From the NCBI GenBank assembly GCA_030323885.1, contig JASIRB010000588.1, positions 127,001 to 191,000 on the forward strand: a stretch of 64,000 nt of DNA. Reading direction: 5' to 3'. Below, one piece after another: positions 10,931 to 22,298 of this stretch; within the stretch, counting starts at the first letter, position 1; each line of letters opens with the position of its first letter. The DNA comes from Branchipolynoe longqiensis (taxonomy: Eukaryota; Annelida; Polychaeta; Phyllodocida; Polynoidae). The notes under the pieces are model-generated. The model was given only the letters and a program-made list of their open reading frames with translations, was not told where the DNA came from and ran no database searches. Made by a program: the position numbers and the translations under genes.

Positions 10931-11528
10931 GACACCACCTACATTAAAACGCATACACTGAATGCATACACTGACCAGATATACCACAAACTCTTAATTA
11001 GCCAAATGTAATAACAATATTTTATTATTTTCAGATTGCTCTTGTAATTAAATAGTGTAAATGACTGAAGTTAAGCTTGACCGGAAGACCCGTGTATCGG
11101 CACTGAAAAATCACTGTATTCAGATGAATAAAAATGTCTACCCTAAAAAATAGATACAGTCATCGATGCCATCATAGATGATGCGGTTGCTATGGAGATG
11201 ATGATGGTGTGGCATGGTTCCCATGGAGAGATCATTCAGAAAGGACCTATCATGAAACTGTGCGGTGTAGCCACGTATGTGGTTGCCACATAGCCTTGCA
11301 TGTCAGATGAATAAAATGGCTAATTCATATATGCATATAACTCTGTTCTCGTTACCACTGTAGACATACAATTGCCGGGAACTATCAGAGAGCAGAATTG
11401 TAATGTGATTACTGATGACAGAAGTTTGTGCCTCAGGGTACACAGCAGTTGGGGGAGGAGGGTTTGGTATTGCATAAACCTTTTAAAGCATATATATACT
11501 AATAATAATAATACTTATTAGTATTATT
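10931..11528. other. No recognised gene
   Basis: The words cagatgaataaa near 11123 recur near 16363. A short inverted pair of atatatactaataataataa/cttattagtattattag lies at 11495-11530. Confidence 0.4.
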
Positions 11529-11872
11529 AGTTGCATAATCCTATGGTTTTGAGTTTCTGTCATTGTTTTAATATAAATATATTAGATTGGTCGTCATAAT
11601 CTACATTCCTTTAGTTTGAAGTAACTTTGCTCAAACATGACCTAACTTAGGAGATACTTTACGTGTGAACTTGCAAAATTAATGTTGGCATGCTTGCCAA
11701 AACTCCAACACCATAGGATTCAGCCCTAACACTAGTAACAGTTTCTATTAAATTGACTTAGTATATAGCCTTCTATATAGCAACGAATACTTAATAAATG
11801 CACGAGTATCCAAGTTGGATAAGTCTTTTGCTTTTGAAAATTTGATGATTTTATCGGACTATGCACCTTTAA
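11529..11872 (-). mobile_element. TTAA-family MITE
   Basis: It begins gttgcataatcctatgg, ends ttatcggactatgcacctt, and matches the family throughout in reverse orientation. Confidence 0.75.
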
Positions 11873-12055
11873 ATGTGTAAGAATTGTGCTTGTGGAAAAA
11901 AGGTATGGAAGACTGCTTGAGCCACCTGGGCGACATGAGGTATGTACTAAGGTAGTGGTTGACCGGCTGTTGTCTGGGCTTCTGGTCATGTGACCGATGA
12001 TTCATCCCATTTGAGCCAGAATAAAGAACGGTGGGTCTTTTGTAGCCAACCAGAG

Positions 12056-12121
12056 AGATTGTCTCAAGCAAAAAATATGTACAATATATATATTGTACAT
12101 AATGTTTGCTCGAGACAATCT
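12056..12121. repeat. 66-bp foldback palindrome
   Basis: The arm agattgtctcaagcaaa pairs with tttgctcgagacaatct around an inner tatgtacaatat/atattgtacata palindrome, followed by an AT microsatellite to 12170. Confidence 0.8.
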
Positions 12122-12171
12122 GTAATATATATAATCTATAATATATATATTATATATATATATGTTATATA

Positions 12172-12503
12172 AGCGGAGAGGATGGCCGAATCGGGTAGAG
12201 CTCTGGTTGGGTTCCAATGAGGTGGTCATGGGTTTTAACCCCAGCCGAGTCAAACCGATGGCTTATAGAATTGGTACTTGTTAGCTAGTTTGGCACTCAA
12301 CATTAATAGGATAGGGCAAGGACTGGTTTGTTCAGTATCAGAATATTGTGACTTACTGAGAGATCAGGGCATGGTATCAACAACCGAATCTTCCAGTGGG
12401 GCAGCACTATAAATAAGTCACTTTGAGTGTACATTGTCACAAGTCGGTAGCCGTCATGACATGACCTTAGATGTTGCTACGATGTAAAACCCCAACATAA
12501 ATA
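12172..12503 (+). mobile_element. SINE-1 copy
   Basis: The head gaggatggccgaatcgggta, body and tail (gacatgaccttagatgttgc) are all present. The copy is more diverged than most. Confidence 0.75.
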
Positions 12504-12565
12504 ACTGCATTATCACATGGCTGGAAGAGCAGTGCCATAGAGCTGACAAAAGACTTTATTCAATG

Positions 12566-12657
12566 ATGGTTGTTGGAGTGTTACGTCACATGGGTTCGAA
12601 TCCAACGATCTACCAAAACAGGAGACGGACGCTCAACTCATTCCGCCAACCGGTCTG
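12566..12657 (-). mobile_element. SINE-1 copy, internally deleted
   Basis: A short tail (ggttgttggagtgttacgtc) joins directly to the head (gggttcgaatccaacgatc), skipping about 240 bp of body. It lies 82 bp from the donor of the exon at 12740-12920. Confidence 0.65.
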
Positions 12658-12739
12658 GTCTTTTTATTTAATGAATAAACTATATTTACAACAACAAAAA
12701 CCTAATAAGATATGTGATTAGATGATTAGCATGACTCAC

Positions 12740-12920
12740 CTGGGACGTAGATATAAACGGACGAGCTCAGCCCAGTGGCGCCCTCTGCCGAGTAGCGGCA
12801 TTTGTAGAAGCCGGTGTCCTGGTACTGCGCATCTGTAACGCGCAGCATGCTAATGACGTCACCAGCCGACGTGACGTTCTGGGTGACGGTAAGGCGCTCA
12901 GAGGTCGTGGGCACCACGGT
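12740..12920 (-). CDS. VEGFR/PDGFR-like receptor exon: second half of Ig domain 1
   Basis: This 181-bp internal exon has a strong acceptor (cttgcccccacacag) and a consensus donor (gtgagt). It enters in phase 0 and leaves in phase 1, matching both neighbours. It encodes SERLTVTQNVTSAG with one NVT sequon, then SMLRVTDAQYQDTGFYKCRY and SSVYIYVP. The D-x-G-x-Y-x-C motif with the closing Cys of the Ig fold is plain. The ending S-V-Y-I-Y-V is characteristic of the first Ig domain of VEGFR/PDGFR-class receptors. The following exon in the gene is about 8.6 kb away at 3994-4126. Orthology to vertebrate VEGFR rather than to a shared VEGFR/PDGFR ancestor cannot be settled from this domain alone. Confidence 0.88.
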
Positions 12921-13066
12921 CTGTGTGGGGGCAAGGAAGGATACGTGTTAGTTCAATATTTGTTGAAGAGTTTTAACTGTTTAGATATTTTATATAATTA
13001 TAGTAGTTAGCTATTGTTTAGTGTTTCGTAGATCGCATAAGTACATGGGATTTCAAAAGGGCACAT

Positions 13067-13750
13067 TTAAAGTTCAATATTCCAGTGGTATTTAGTTTCT
13101 GCCATATTTTGTAGATATATCTATTAGGTTGATCATTATAATCTACTCTACTTTAATTTGAAGTAAAATTTATTTTAAGGGGTTAATTTTGGAGAAATTT
13201 GAAGAGAAAAATGCAACATTTTTGTGGTGTCCACTTCAAAATGCTGGATATCATAGGCTTCAGCAGTGAGAGGTTCTACTAAATAGAGGGGCTGTAATGA
13301 CGTCACAAGACAACTTTCGGTGGCCATATTGGATTACATACAGAAGGCTTGCAACTGCCTACACTGTGCTTATTTACTGATTTGTTTGTTTATTTGTCAC
13401 TGTTTTGAGCAGTTTGGCCTCAGAAATTGTTGCGAAAGTGCTGTAACTAAACACATTGGATGTAAACTGCCCAGAACCTCCCAGAACACAACAAAACTTT
13501 GTTTTACTGCATCTGCATGCATCCACAACATGGCTAGGGAGGGTGCTCATAATCCAAGATGGCTGGCCGCTGACCGCTGACTCCTGAGTGATGGCGTCAC
13601 GTGCACTCCCTCTATAGACTTAGTACCCCTTCTATGCAGGAATATATATTTAACAAGCCCCCAAGTATCTGTTTTAGCGGGATGTGTAGGATCAATCTTT
13701 GGTAACAACTTTCATTTAGAAAAAAATGCAAAGCTTCCATGGGACTATAG
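13067..13750 (-). mobile_element. TTAA-family MITE, decayed and interrupted
   Basis: Its left half lies at 13067-13282 and its right half at 13614-13740, separated by a foldback element. The outer right end is lost where another element begins near 13746. Confidence 0.6.
13283..13613. mobile_element. Foldback insertion with AGAGGG ends
   Basis: It starts agaggggctgtaatgacgtc and ends atggcgtcacgtgcactccctct, and it separates two halves of a TTAA-family MITE. The open frame at 13320-13580 inside it has no recognised homology. Confidence 0.5.
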
Positions 13751-14306
13751 CCGTGTTCACACCCACAACTTTAGGCCGAACTAGATAAGGCGAACTAGAT
13801 GAGGCGAACTAGTGTCGTGTCCACACACGGAGTGGATTAAGGCGGAAATCGATATCTGCGCATGAGCAAGTCCAAACTAACCAGCGCCAGTTTCGGTTAG
13901 TCGACGTCGGCACTAGAGAGTGTGGGTTCGACCTAGATCTGTTTCGACTGAATCATATTGTTTTGGAACTGTCAAAACTTCTGCTGGGCAGTGAAACCCT
14001 AAAAATAAATGATGAAAAAAATATCTGTGCACCTCTAGCCGGTTCATAGACCAAATTATATTGTATAGTGTGACATGCTTAATCCGCTTCAAGTAAACCG
14101 CTATTGTCCACAAAAGCAAGATGGGCCGACTCAAGCTAGTTCGCTTCATTTAAACCACCTCGCGAGGCGACCTACTGGAGGCGAACTAGATGAGGCGACT
14201 CAGCCCTAATCCACCTCAGCATCGGGTTCACACGGCCAATGTGAGCCGACTTAGATTAGGCGCACTAGATGAGGCGACTTAACGCCGAGGTGTGAACACA
14301 GCTTAT
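13746..14306. mobile_element. Foldback family with conserved core, copy 1
   Basis: The ends atagccgtgttcacac and gtgtgaacacagcttat are inverse complements. Flanking arms hold repeated aggcgaactagatg units, and a core of about 150 bp at 13918-14070 is shared with copies at 28813-29372 and 50209-50810. Confidence 0.75.
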
Positions 14307-14568
14307 GTAGCTTTTACAGTGTCGGTATTAAACGTGCTGAAAAAACTTGCGCTAACCCCTTATCAATGCCTCGCATACTGGGGCGCAGAGATAGCTTTCT
14401 TTTATGAATTGGGGCGACATAATTAGTAGATAAGGCACATTGTATGTAACCAAACACCTAGTGTACTTAATGTACCCGTACAAGTTCAACGCATACAGTA
14501 TCCCTACCCTCGATACACGCCAAATATAGGTAATCAGATACCGATCTGCTTTACTTGCGAGCAGTTAT

Positions 14569-15099
14569 GCCCCGGTCACATACACGTTAGTGGAGGTAGT
14601 TGAACGTAGGTGAACGTAGTGGAGGCTAACGTGAGTCAAACGTGGTGTAAGTATGTTAAACTATGTTGAAATACGTGACGGTACAGCGGGTTTTGGTACA
14701 GATAAATACATTATGGCATGGATAAATACGTTACGGTATGGGTGCCAGTACGTTCAACTACGTTCAACAATGTTAGCCTCCACAATGTTCACCTTGTCAA
14801 CTAACAGCTATGTGACCAGGGCTTCGTCCAAGTATGCTAGAATATGGTAGAGCATGCTAGAGTATGCTAGAGTACACTAGAGTATGCTACAGTATGTTAG
14901 AGTACGTTAGCATCACGGATGAAAAATCAGCCTCTAACGTAGCGCTCTTTTGAACATGTCCAAAAATTATATCGGACATCGCGGCTCACCCACGTTATTA
15001 CCAAGTTAACATCACAGACAAGTATGGATGCCAGTACGTTCAACTATGTTAGCCTCAAGTACGTTCAACTACATCCACTAACGTGTATGGGACCGGGGC
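14569..15099. mobile_element. Foldback MITE with about 40-bp inverted ends
   Basis: The left end gccccggtcacatacacgtt mirrors the right end aacgtgtatgggaccggggc, extending inward through gtggaggtagttgaacgta. The interior has an array of roughly 10-bp gtatgctaga units. Confidence 0.75.
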
Positions 15100-15119
15100 A
15101 TATATATATATACACACAA

Positions 15120-15880
15120 TATATATGGGTGTCGAGTTTAGATAACACGACTAATTTAGGAGATATTTTGAAAGGCGAAACAATGTAATATAAATTTCGG
15201 GTGCACAGGAAAGCGCTGGACATCATAGGGTTGACATCATAGACTTGTAGCAATGACAGGCTCTATTTAAGCTGCATAGTCCGATTGAAGCATAAACTTT
15301 TCGAAATTGGAAAACTTATCTAGATTTGATTCTACATAGCGGTGGCCGAATCGGTAGAGCACAGACCTCCCATGTGGGAGATCAGGAGTTTAATATTTGA
15401 GTCGAGTCGAGTTAAACCAATGACTGACAAAATTGATACTTGTCGCTTCCTAGCTTGGCACTCAGCATTAATAGGATAAGGCAAGGACTGGTTCACTCAG
15501 TGTCAGGATAATGTGACTAAGTAGGATATCGGGTCATGGTGCTGGCCTGATTTTCCAGTGCATGGGCAGCACTTTAAAGTTGCCATGAGTGCGCACTGTC
15601 ACAAGTCGGTACCCGTCCTGATATGACCTTAGATATTGCCAGGACATAAAACTCCAATAATCAACCAACCATATAGGCAACTTAGATATTTGTGCACTTA
15701 TTAATCGTTTGTTGCTACATCAAACTTCTATTTAGAAGGGAATACTATGTAGAACGTGTTACTGCTGAATCCAATGGTGCCAGAATGTTGATGCTTGCTA
15801 AAAAAAAAAAAAATTGATGTTTGCACTTGAAACATATCCAGAATTATCCATTTAAAATACAATTCACTTCAAACTCGGTG
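15120..15880 (+). mobile_element. Two TTAA-family MITE pieces, one split by a SINE
   Basis: A reversed fragment at 15120-15266 abuts a forward copy that starts at 15267 (TTAA then gctgcatagtccgattg). The forward copy is interrupted at 15339 by SINE-1 and resumes at 15672-15880. Confidence 0.65.
15339..15671 (+). mobile_element. SINE-1 copy, full length
   Basis: The head gcggtggccgaatcggtag, body and tail (ccaggacataaaactccaat) are inserted in a TTAA-family MITE. Confidence 0.85.
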
Positions 15881-16377
15881 ATACCTGAGCTCCTGCCATG
15901 CCGGGTCCTCGCTTGCTCTCCGGTGGGTTTTTCCCCTGTACCACCCACCCCAATGGGCCCCCCTCCCCTGCCACCACCCTTAACCATCATGAACAAACCA
16001 TTAACACACTGAACATCCTACACAACTATCAATCTGTTTAAACACATTGAACATTATATAAGACAGACAAAATATCTTGTCAACTCTGAACTTAACTTGT
16101 TTTATAAGAGAAAAAATGTAACCCACAACAATTATTTGAGTTGCCCCCGAGTATACACCTTCTACTCGGTGCTGCTCCTCATTTTTGCATGAACTACAGT
16201 GACTGGTTGCTGTACATTATACAGCAGGAGCCACTCCCTTAATTCTACAGGATCGGTGCTGTGACTAATACAGCACTGATTAAACTTAGATTATTGAGAC
16301 TGTCAATTCTAATAGTAAGATGGCCGGAAGACCAGTGCCCCGGCACTGACAAATGTCATGTTCAGATGAATAAATAC
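15881..16377. other. No recognised gene
   Basis: A C/T-rich stretch lies at 15940-15990. An inverted pair near 16195-16290 (gctgtacattatacagcag; ctgtgactaatacagcac) is weak. Confidence 0.4.
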
Positions 16378-16880
16378 TGTCGTGGGGGTGATGAAAATGG
16401 GAAATACTGCGCCTAGAGCGGGACTCGAACCCACATCTCTTTGCATTCCGGGCCAGTGTGCTAACCATTACACCACCTAGGCTCCCTGATATCAATACAC
16501 TCCCCATGCCTACCTGTCTATGTGGTTACTTGCCTGAGAGGTCAGTGCAGACCACCACACTCGTCCCCCTGGAATTGTAAGTCTTGTAATGCTTACAATT
16601 ACATACATACAGGCAATGCACTAACACATACATACACAGGGTAGGTTCAACAACCATACAGCGCAAAGCTTGTACAGGATCCTGATCACGGCAACCAGTG
16701 TCGTGGGGGTGATGAAAATGGGAAATAATGCGCCTAGAGCGGGACTCGAACCCACATCTCTTTGCATTCCGGGCCAGTGTGCTAACCATTACACCACCTA
16801 GGCTCCCTGATATCAATACACTCCCCACGCCTACCTGTCTATGTGGTTACTTGCCTGAGAGGTCAGTGCAGACCACCACA
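16378..16880 (-). mobile_element. 503-bp TRIM-like element with tRNA-like terminal repeats, copy 1
   Basis: Two 182-bp direct repeats (16378-16559 and 16699-16880) flank 139 bp of unique sequence. In sense orientation each repeat starts TG and ends CA. The element is flanked by ATAC on both sides. Directly inside the first repeat is c-tggttgccgtg, a plausible tRNA primer site. Directly before the second is the purine-rich aggggga-cgag. Each repeat contains a 72-nt tRNA-like sequence (16411-16482, 16732-16803) with B box ggttcgagtcc. The two repeats differ at only about two positions. It closely matches the copy at 39233-39735. No coding capacity is seen, so mobilisation would depend on another element. 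Confidence 0.75.
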
Positions 16881-16903
16881 ATACTTTACCCCCAAAAAAC
16901 AAA

Positions 16904-17008
16904 AAAAATCTAAAGTAAGGTAGATTATGATGATCCACCTAATAATGTAATATACTTAACTAGAAAGATGACAGAAGATCAAAACCATCGGACTATGCAA
17001 CCTTAAAT
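16904..17008 (+). mobile_element. TTAA-family MITE, right end
   Basis: It carries ctaaagtaaggtagattatg and the terminus catcggactatgcaacctt. Confidence 0.65.
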
Positions 17009-17039
17009 TGACTCAATATTCATTATGCAGGAATAAATG

Positions 17040-17575
17040 TTTAAAGCTGCATAATCCGTTGAAGGAATCAAATTTTCGAAATAAAAACACTTATCTAGAT
17101 CTGATCATACATATGCAACTTAGAAGTTAGATAATGGTGCGTTTAGTAAGCTTTTCTTGCTGCATGGAAATAAATACCAGCTGTTGAACTTGTTACGGCT
17201 GAAACCATGGTCAAAGTTTTTATGTGGATACCAAATTAATTAAGGGCGTTTGGACTTTGAATATCTCCAAAGTTAGCCATTTAAAATATAAGTGACCTCA
17301 ATTAAAAGTAAGGCAGATTCTAACAATCAACCTAATATAGACCAAATTAAGTAAGGGTGTTTGGATTTTAAATATATCCAAAGTTAGCCATTTAAAATAT
17401 AAGTGTCCTCAATTAAAAGTAAGGCAGATTCTAACAATCAACCTAATATAGACCAAATTAAGTAAGGGTGTTTGGATTTTAAATATATCCAAAGTTAGCC
17501 ATTTAAAATATAAGTGACCTCAAATCAAAGTAAGGCAGATTTTAACAATCAACCTAATATAGTTATCTTTAAAAA
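17040..17575 (+). mobile_element. TTAA-family MITE with internal 111-bp triplication
   Basis: The left end is TTAA then agctgcataatccg. The block starting accaaattaa occurs at 17230, 17341 and 17452, giving a 111-bp tandem period. The right end is lost. Confidence 0.75.
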
Positions 17576-18400
17576 AGAAAATATATATAATATGCATGCC
17601 ATGTATGATATGTATGGTTCTGGCTTCACAGAACAAAGTTTGTTTGCTGCCGCATCGTTCCATTCATCCTTCCAGTTAGACCTGATGTATTTGTCAATGT
17701 GAAATTTAAGATCTGTATATGGGATACCCAGGTTGGCACGAGGCAAGTTCAAAGCAGTCAGCAGCCAGGTCTGCCTTTTCGTTACCCCAAATACCAATGT
17801 GACTAGCACCCAACAGATCCTGATATGACGTTAGCTGTTGCTAGTACTACTAGGCCTATGCTAAAGCAAAGCAAAGCAAGCCAAACCCAAACCGGCAATG
17901 TTAATGTTGGGCATGTCTCTGGGTACCGCAAGCGCATGCGCATCAGCACACGCGAATTACCGGTAAAGGACCAGAACCGATACCGATGGGGGCGTTTATT
18001 CGGCCCGCATGCGTGCGCGACACGGGCCCCGTGCGCATGCCCAGGGTGCGCACGCGCAGTCGCAGAAATCACGGAACGCTGTCTAATATTGGTAATAACA
18101 GGAAGGGTGACCCGGGATGGAACACGCGCCCACTACCGGCCACCCAGCTAAACGGGGCGGAAACATGCAGCAATACCGGTCAGTAATACCGGCCAATTAC
18201 CGCCGGGCATCCCTCTTCGATGCACTCACTCGGCACACATCACCGGGCTGCCACGGCGACACACTTAAGCCTTTTTTTAACCCACCCGCCATCCTCACTT
18301 TTTTTAACCCCCCCCCCCCCCTCACCATCAGCCACACCCCAGCCCCCCACAGCCGGCCGGCCCAGGCCGCACCCCGGTCTACCATCACCAAATTCAGTAA
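17576..18400. other. Intronic patch with GC-rich, NRF1-like core
   Basis: From 17925 to 18260 the sequence turns CpG-rich, with the palindrome gcgcatgcgc near 17932 and related gcatgcgtgcgc, gtgcgcatgc and gtgcgcacgcgc words between 18006 and 18060. Repeated ataccgg words follow at 18170-18190. A C-run lies at 18308-18320. I see no exon. Confidence 0.45.
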
Positions 18401-18554
18401 TGTTTGTTGTTTTACGTCCTACCAACATTTAAGGTCATACCAGGACGGGTTTGTTGTTTTAAGTCCTACCAACATATAAGGTAATAAATATCAAGACAGG
18501 TACCGACTTATGACTATGCGCACTCATGGCGTCACTTTAGTGTTGCCCCACTGG
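18401..18554 (-). mobile_element. Two stacked SINE-1 tail fragments
   Basis: tgttgttttacgtcctacc begins at about 18404 and a second similar tail begins at about 18451. The second is cut at ccccactggg by the next SINE-1. Confidence 0.65.
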
Positions 18555-18870
18555 GTTGGTTGGTTGTTGGAGTTTAATGTCCTAGCAAAATTTAAGGTCA
18601 TATCAGGACAGGTTTCAATTTCTGACTGTGCACACTCATGACGACCTTTTAGTGCTGTCCCACTGGGAAAGTAGACCGCTGGCAGTATGGCCCGATATCC
18701 CACTCAGTTACATTATCCTGATACTGCGTGAACCAGTCCTTGTCCTATCGTATTAGTGCCGAGCGCTGGGCTAGGTAGCAACAAATTTCAATTTTTAAGT
18801 CATTGGTTTGACTCGACTGGGATTAGAACTTCCAACCTTCTACACGGGAAGCCACGATTCGGCCACAATT
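18555..18870 (-). mobile_element. SINE-1 copy inserted in another SINE-1
   Basis: Tail ggttggttgttggagtttaa, body and decayed head (ttcggccaca) are present. Confidence 0.75.
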
Positions 18871-18914
18871 CCAGCAATGAGAACGTCGACAAAATAACCA
18901 ATGGTTTCGGTTAG

Positions 18915-19285
18915 GGTTAGGTTAATGTTGGATAATTCAATAGTTTTGAATTTCTGCCATATTTATAAAATATACATACACTAAGTTGACTGCTATAATC
19001 TTCCCTCTAGTTGGAAGTATTTGATTTTTTAAAGGGCTAATTTTGTGGAGATATTTGAATTGAAAACATGTCAAATTAATTTTGGAGGGGCACGCAAACA
19101 TGCAGGAATTCGCCTAGGATTTATTTAACTATTTTCAAGTGAAGTGGCATAGGATAGGAGCAGGAAACTGTAGTACATGTTACCTGAATGCACGTGTGTC
19201 TAAGTTTGATAATGTAGCATTAAACGTAGGTGAGCGTTTCAGTTTTGAAAAGTTCATGCTTTCCTCAGATTATGAAGTTTGTGGT
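18915..19285 (-). mobile_element. TTAA-family MITE, diverged
   Basis: It follows the family order in reverse (ttttgaatttctgccat, then tatctaagtt-like words, then cagattatgaagttt). Confidence 0.5.
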
Positions 19286-19341
19286 GAGGACCCCCCTTAG
19301 TTACCCGTGAGTAGCGGTATGACATTGGCTGGAGCCAACCC

Positions 19342-19696
19342 TTAAAGTTGCATAGTCCGATGGTTTTGAATTTCTGTATTTTTTCTGAGATAAATATATT
19401 AGACCGATCATTGGTATCTACTTTACATTAGTTCAAAGTTACTTTTATTTTAAATGGTAAACTTTGGAGATATTTTGAGTGCAAACATGGAAAATTAGTT
19501 TTGGCAAGCTTGCCAAAACTCTGACACCATAGACTTCTGCAGTAACAGGTTATGTTAAATTGACTTAGTATTGCCTTCTACACAGAAACAAATGATTAAT
19601 AAGTGCATCAGTATCTAAGTTAGATATGTCATATAAAATCTAGATAATTGGTTTGGTTTTGATAATTTGATATTTCATCGGACTGTGCAGCTTTAA
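19342..19696 (-). mobile_element. TTAA-family MITE, intact ends
   Basis: TTAA at 19342-19345 and 19693-19696 bound agttgcatagtccgatgg and catcggactgtgcagct. It closely resembles the copy at 43303-43649. Confidence 0.85.
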
Positions 19697-19929
19697 TGGC
19701 ACCCATGAAAGAGAGTCACGCTGGAGAAGGGATGAATCGGTCGCCTGCAGAGATCAAACATCTGCAGAGATCAAACAAAAATAAGGTTCTTCAGTGGTAA
19801 CTTTTATTCTAAATGGCCTACATTTGGGGATATTTGAAGCGCATACATGCCAAATTAATTTTGGCAAGCACTCCAAAACTCTGACACTATAATTATTCAG
19901 CAGCAACAGTCTCTACTAAAGTGACTTAT

Positions 19930-19965
19930 TACGCCCTTCTATCTGGCAACAGATAGAAGGGCGTA
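19930..19965. repeat. Perfect 16-bp-arm hairpin at an insertion junction
   Basis: tacgcccttctatctg and cagatagaagggcgta are exact inverse complements around gcaa. The left arm belongs to the interrupted MITE, so the right arm is an inverted copy of the target. Confidence 0.85.
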
Positions 19966-20310
19966 TTTCGGGTATGCAGGTATTGCAATACCTCAGGGAG
20001 TTTAACGCCCCTGCCCTGCAGAGTTGTAAACCACTGCCTTGTGGTACAGGTTCTTGACAGAACCAAAGGCTAAGGGAGCAAGCCCTGAACAGAAAACCAT
20101 GTCACTGTGTCAGCATCAAGGGTGGTTGATGTATGGAACTCCCAACATCTCCCGACAAGCCACTGCAGGGACAAATAGTTTTGTGCCTATCTGGACATGT
20201 TCTTGCCGGTGTGAAACCTCTATTTGCTCCCCGAGAGAGTACCACTGGTAACTTGCAAAAGCCAGCAGCACTTCAACACTTTTGCAGGCAGCTTTCATGA
20301 TGATGATCTG
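19966..20310 (+). repeat. 320-bp dispersed repeat, copy 1
   Basis: It shares long blocks with 24150-24480 (caatacctcagggagttt, ctgccttgtggtacagg, ttgccggtgtgaaacctct) and ends in a short ATG run, consistent with a LINE-type 3' end. I cannot name the family. Confidence 0.65.
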
Positions 20311-20607
20311 GCAACACATGCTCCATACATATATCAGTATCTAAGTTAGATATGCACCATCATCTCTAAGCGAGTGCTTTGGCTTTGAAAATTTGATGCT
20401 TCATCGGACTATGCAACTTTAATCAACATAAGGTAGGAATGCCAAACTAAGACCATCAACAGTGAGACACATTTCCTGCAACTTTTACATGAGGGTGTAT
20501 GTATTTCACCTTTGAACAGAGTCAGAGGTGAGAACCTTTTATCTGGCTCCGTCGGTGACCTGCTGACAGTGACAGGCACGCGGCAACTGCGGAGCTACTC
20601 GGTACTT

Positions 20608-20942
20608 GGTTGGTTGTTGGCGTTTTACGTCCTGGGAACATCTAAAGTCATATCAGGATGAGTACTGACTCGTAGCAGTGCACACTCATGGTGACTTTAT
20701 AGTGCTGCCCCACTGGGAAATCAGACCACCGGCACCATGACCCTACATCCCACTCAGTGACATTATCCTGACACTGAGCTAACCAGCCATTGCCTTATCC
20801 TATTAGTATTAATGCTGAGCGCCAAGCTAGGAAGTGACAAGTATCAATTCTATAAGCCATTGGTTTGACTCGACCGGGAACCAAACTCCCGATCTCCCAC
20901 ATGTGAGGCCAGTGCTCTACAGATTCGGCCATCGCGCCCGGT
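20608..20942 (-). mobile_element. SINE-1 copy, full length
   Basis: Tail ggttggttgttggcgtttta to head end ggccatcgcgcccggt. A TG microsatellite and G-run follow at 20952-20990. Confidence 0.85.
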
Positions 20943-21113
20943 GGTTCGATACTTGTGTGTGTGTGTGTGTGTGTGTTGGGGGGAGGGGGGGCGGCAGCCC
21001 GGAAATAGGTGTGCACCGGATGGGCGGTCAGTGAGATGCGGGTTAATTGTGGACGTTAGGGGCGCCGGTAATGCAGGCGGGCATCCACATAACAAGGCAG
21101 CTCAGCAGCATTC

Positions 21114-21213
21114 ATCATCACAAGTGCTAACTGCATTATCATCACTATTGTTATTATCAGTATTATTATCAGTATTATTATCATCACTAGTTTTATTATT
21201 ATTATTGTTATTA
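21114..21213. repeat. TTA/TCA microsatellite
   Basis: Imperfect tattatta and tatcag units precede the MITE at 21214. Confidence 0.75.
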
Positions 21214-21474
21214 CAGGGTCCGTACATATTTGAAAATATGGAATTCACGGCTATTTCAAAGCTTTTAAATGATGGTTTTTTCAACAGGAATTCAACACTA
21301 TTTTCATTTGGACTTAGCCAGAAATCACCATTTGGAATGGCGATTTTGGACTAGTGGGGACAGTTTAATGAAATGCAAGGCCTTTCAAGACTAATTACCG
21401 AAAATATGTTAAATTCAAGGCTTTTCAAGGTTTTCAAATGGGGCAAATGAATTTCAAGACTTTTCAGGTCCCTG
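21214..21474. mobile_element. Foldback MITE, CAGGGTCCGTAC family, copy 1
   Basis: It starts cagggtccgtacata and ends caggtccctg. Interior words attcaaggcttttcaag are shared with 49818-50112. The ends resemble hAT-type termini but no clear 8-bp target duplication is seen. Confidence 0.65.
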
Positions 21475-21679
21475 CGCTGTACCAGCTCGACCACCGCGTC
21501 CGGTATATGCTAGGGTTTCTACGCGCATCTACAGTGAGAAGCCAAAACCCCATCTCTTCCTTTTTTTTCTTGCATTGTTTTTTAGAATTGGTATTTGTTG
21601 ATACTATTGATAGTTTGTGTATGTTTATTGTATTTTGTGTGCTAGAGTGGAGTGGGAGGGGGTGGTCTCCTGCGTGCAT

Positions 21680-21967
21680 AGGACCAGGCGTGAAGACCTC
21701 CCGTGGGAGTTCATTTCGCGGTTGAGTCAATCCAATGACTTACAAAATTGATACTTGTCACTTCCTATGTCAGCGCTCAGCATTAATAGGATAGAGCAAG
21801 GACTGGTTAACTCAGTGTCAGGATATTGGGCCATGGTGCTGGCAGTCTGATTTTGCAGTGGGGCAGCACTATAAAGTCACCATGAGCACCCACTGTCACA
21901 AGTCGGTGCCTGTCCTGATATGACCTTAGATGTTGCCAGAACTTAAAACACCAACAGCCAACCAACC
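21680..21967 (+). mobile_element. SINE-1 copy with degraded head
   Basis: The head (tgaagacctcccgtgggag) is decayed; body and tail are good. A separate head end ccaccgcgtccggt sits at about 21489-21503. Confidence 0.75.
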
Positions 21968-22298
21968 TGCGTGCCTTGGTATTATTGACCATCAACTTTT
22001 CCGATGGCTTCAACTGCCAACTGGGATAGTAACGTCACTTTTGGTCACGTGACACGCGAGTTTCCGGTTAGGGAAGGAGGTGGGGCTGGGGGGTCAGGGT
22101 CACGTGACTGTATGGACGCTGCGTCTACGTCATGTGGCGAAACTTGCTGTAAGGCGTGACCCCGGGTCCCTTGGGCTGCCTGCCACTACACTACAGGCGC
22201 CGTGTATATTCAATAGCAGATCTCGTCAGCATTGTCTCACCCCACTCCAACATATGCCGTGTACATGGTGGCAAGAAAGCTGGGCCGTCAATGGCTTA
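21968..22298. other. No recognised feature
   Basis: Two ggtcacgtgac words lie near 22044 and 22097. No exon or named repeat was seen. Confidence 0.4.

Larger units (their letters stand above)
19785..20422 (-). mobile_element. TTAA-family MITE interrupted by a 320-bp repeat
   Basis: Family sequence runs to about 19949 and resumes at about 20325 to the terminal TTAA at 20419-20422. The gap holds the repeat at 19966-20310. Confidence 0.65.

Noticed and set aside
16286..16828. 100-codon frame nearly identical to one at 39285-39587
   Set aside because: The match reflects two copies of the same non-coding terminal-repeat element. The frame crosses the tRNA-like region and has no domain.
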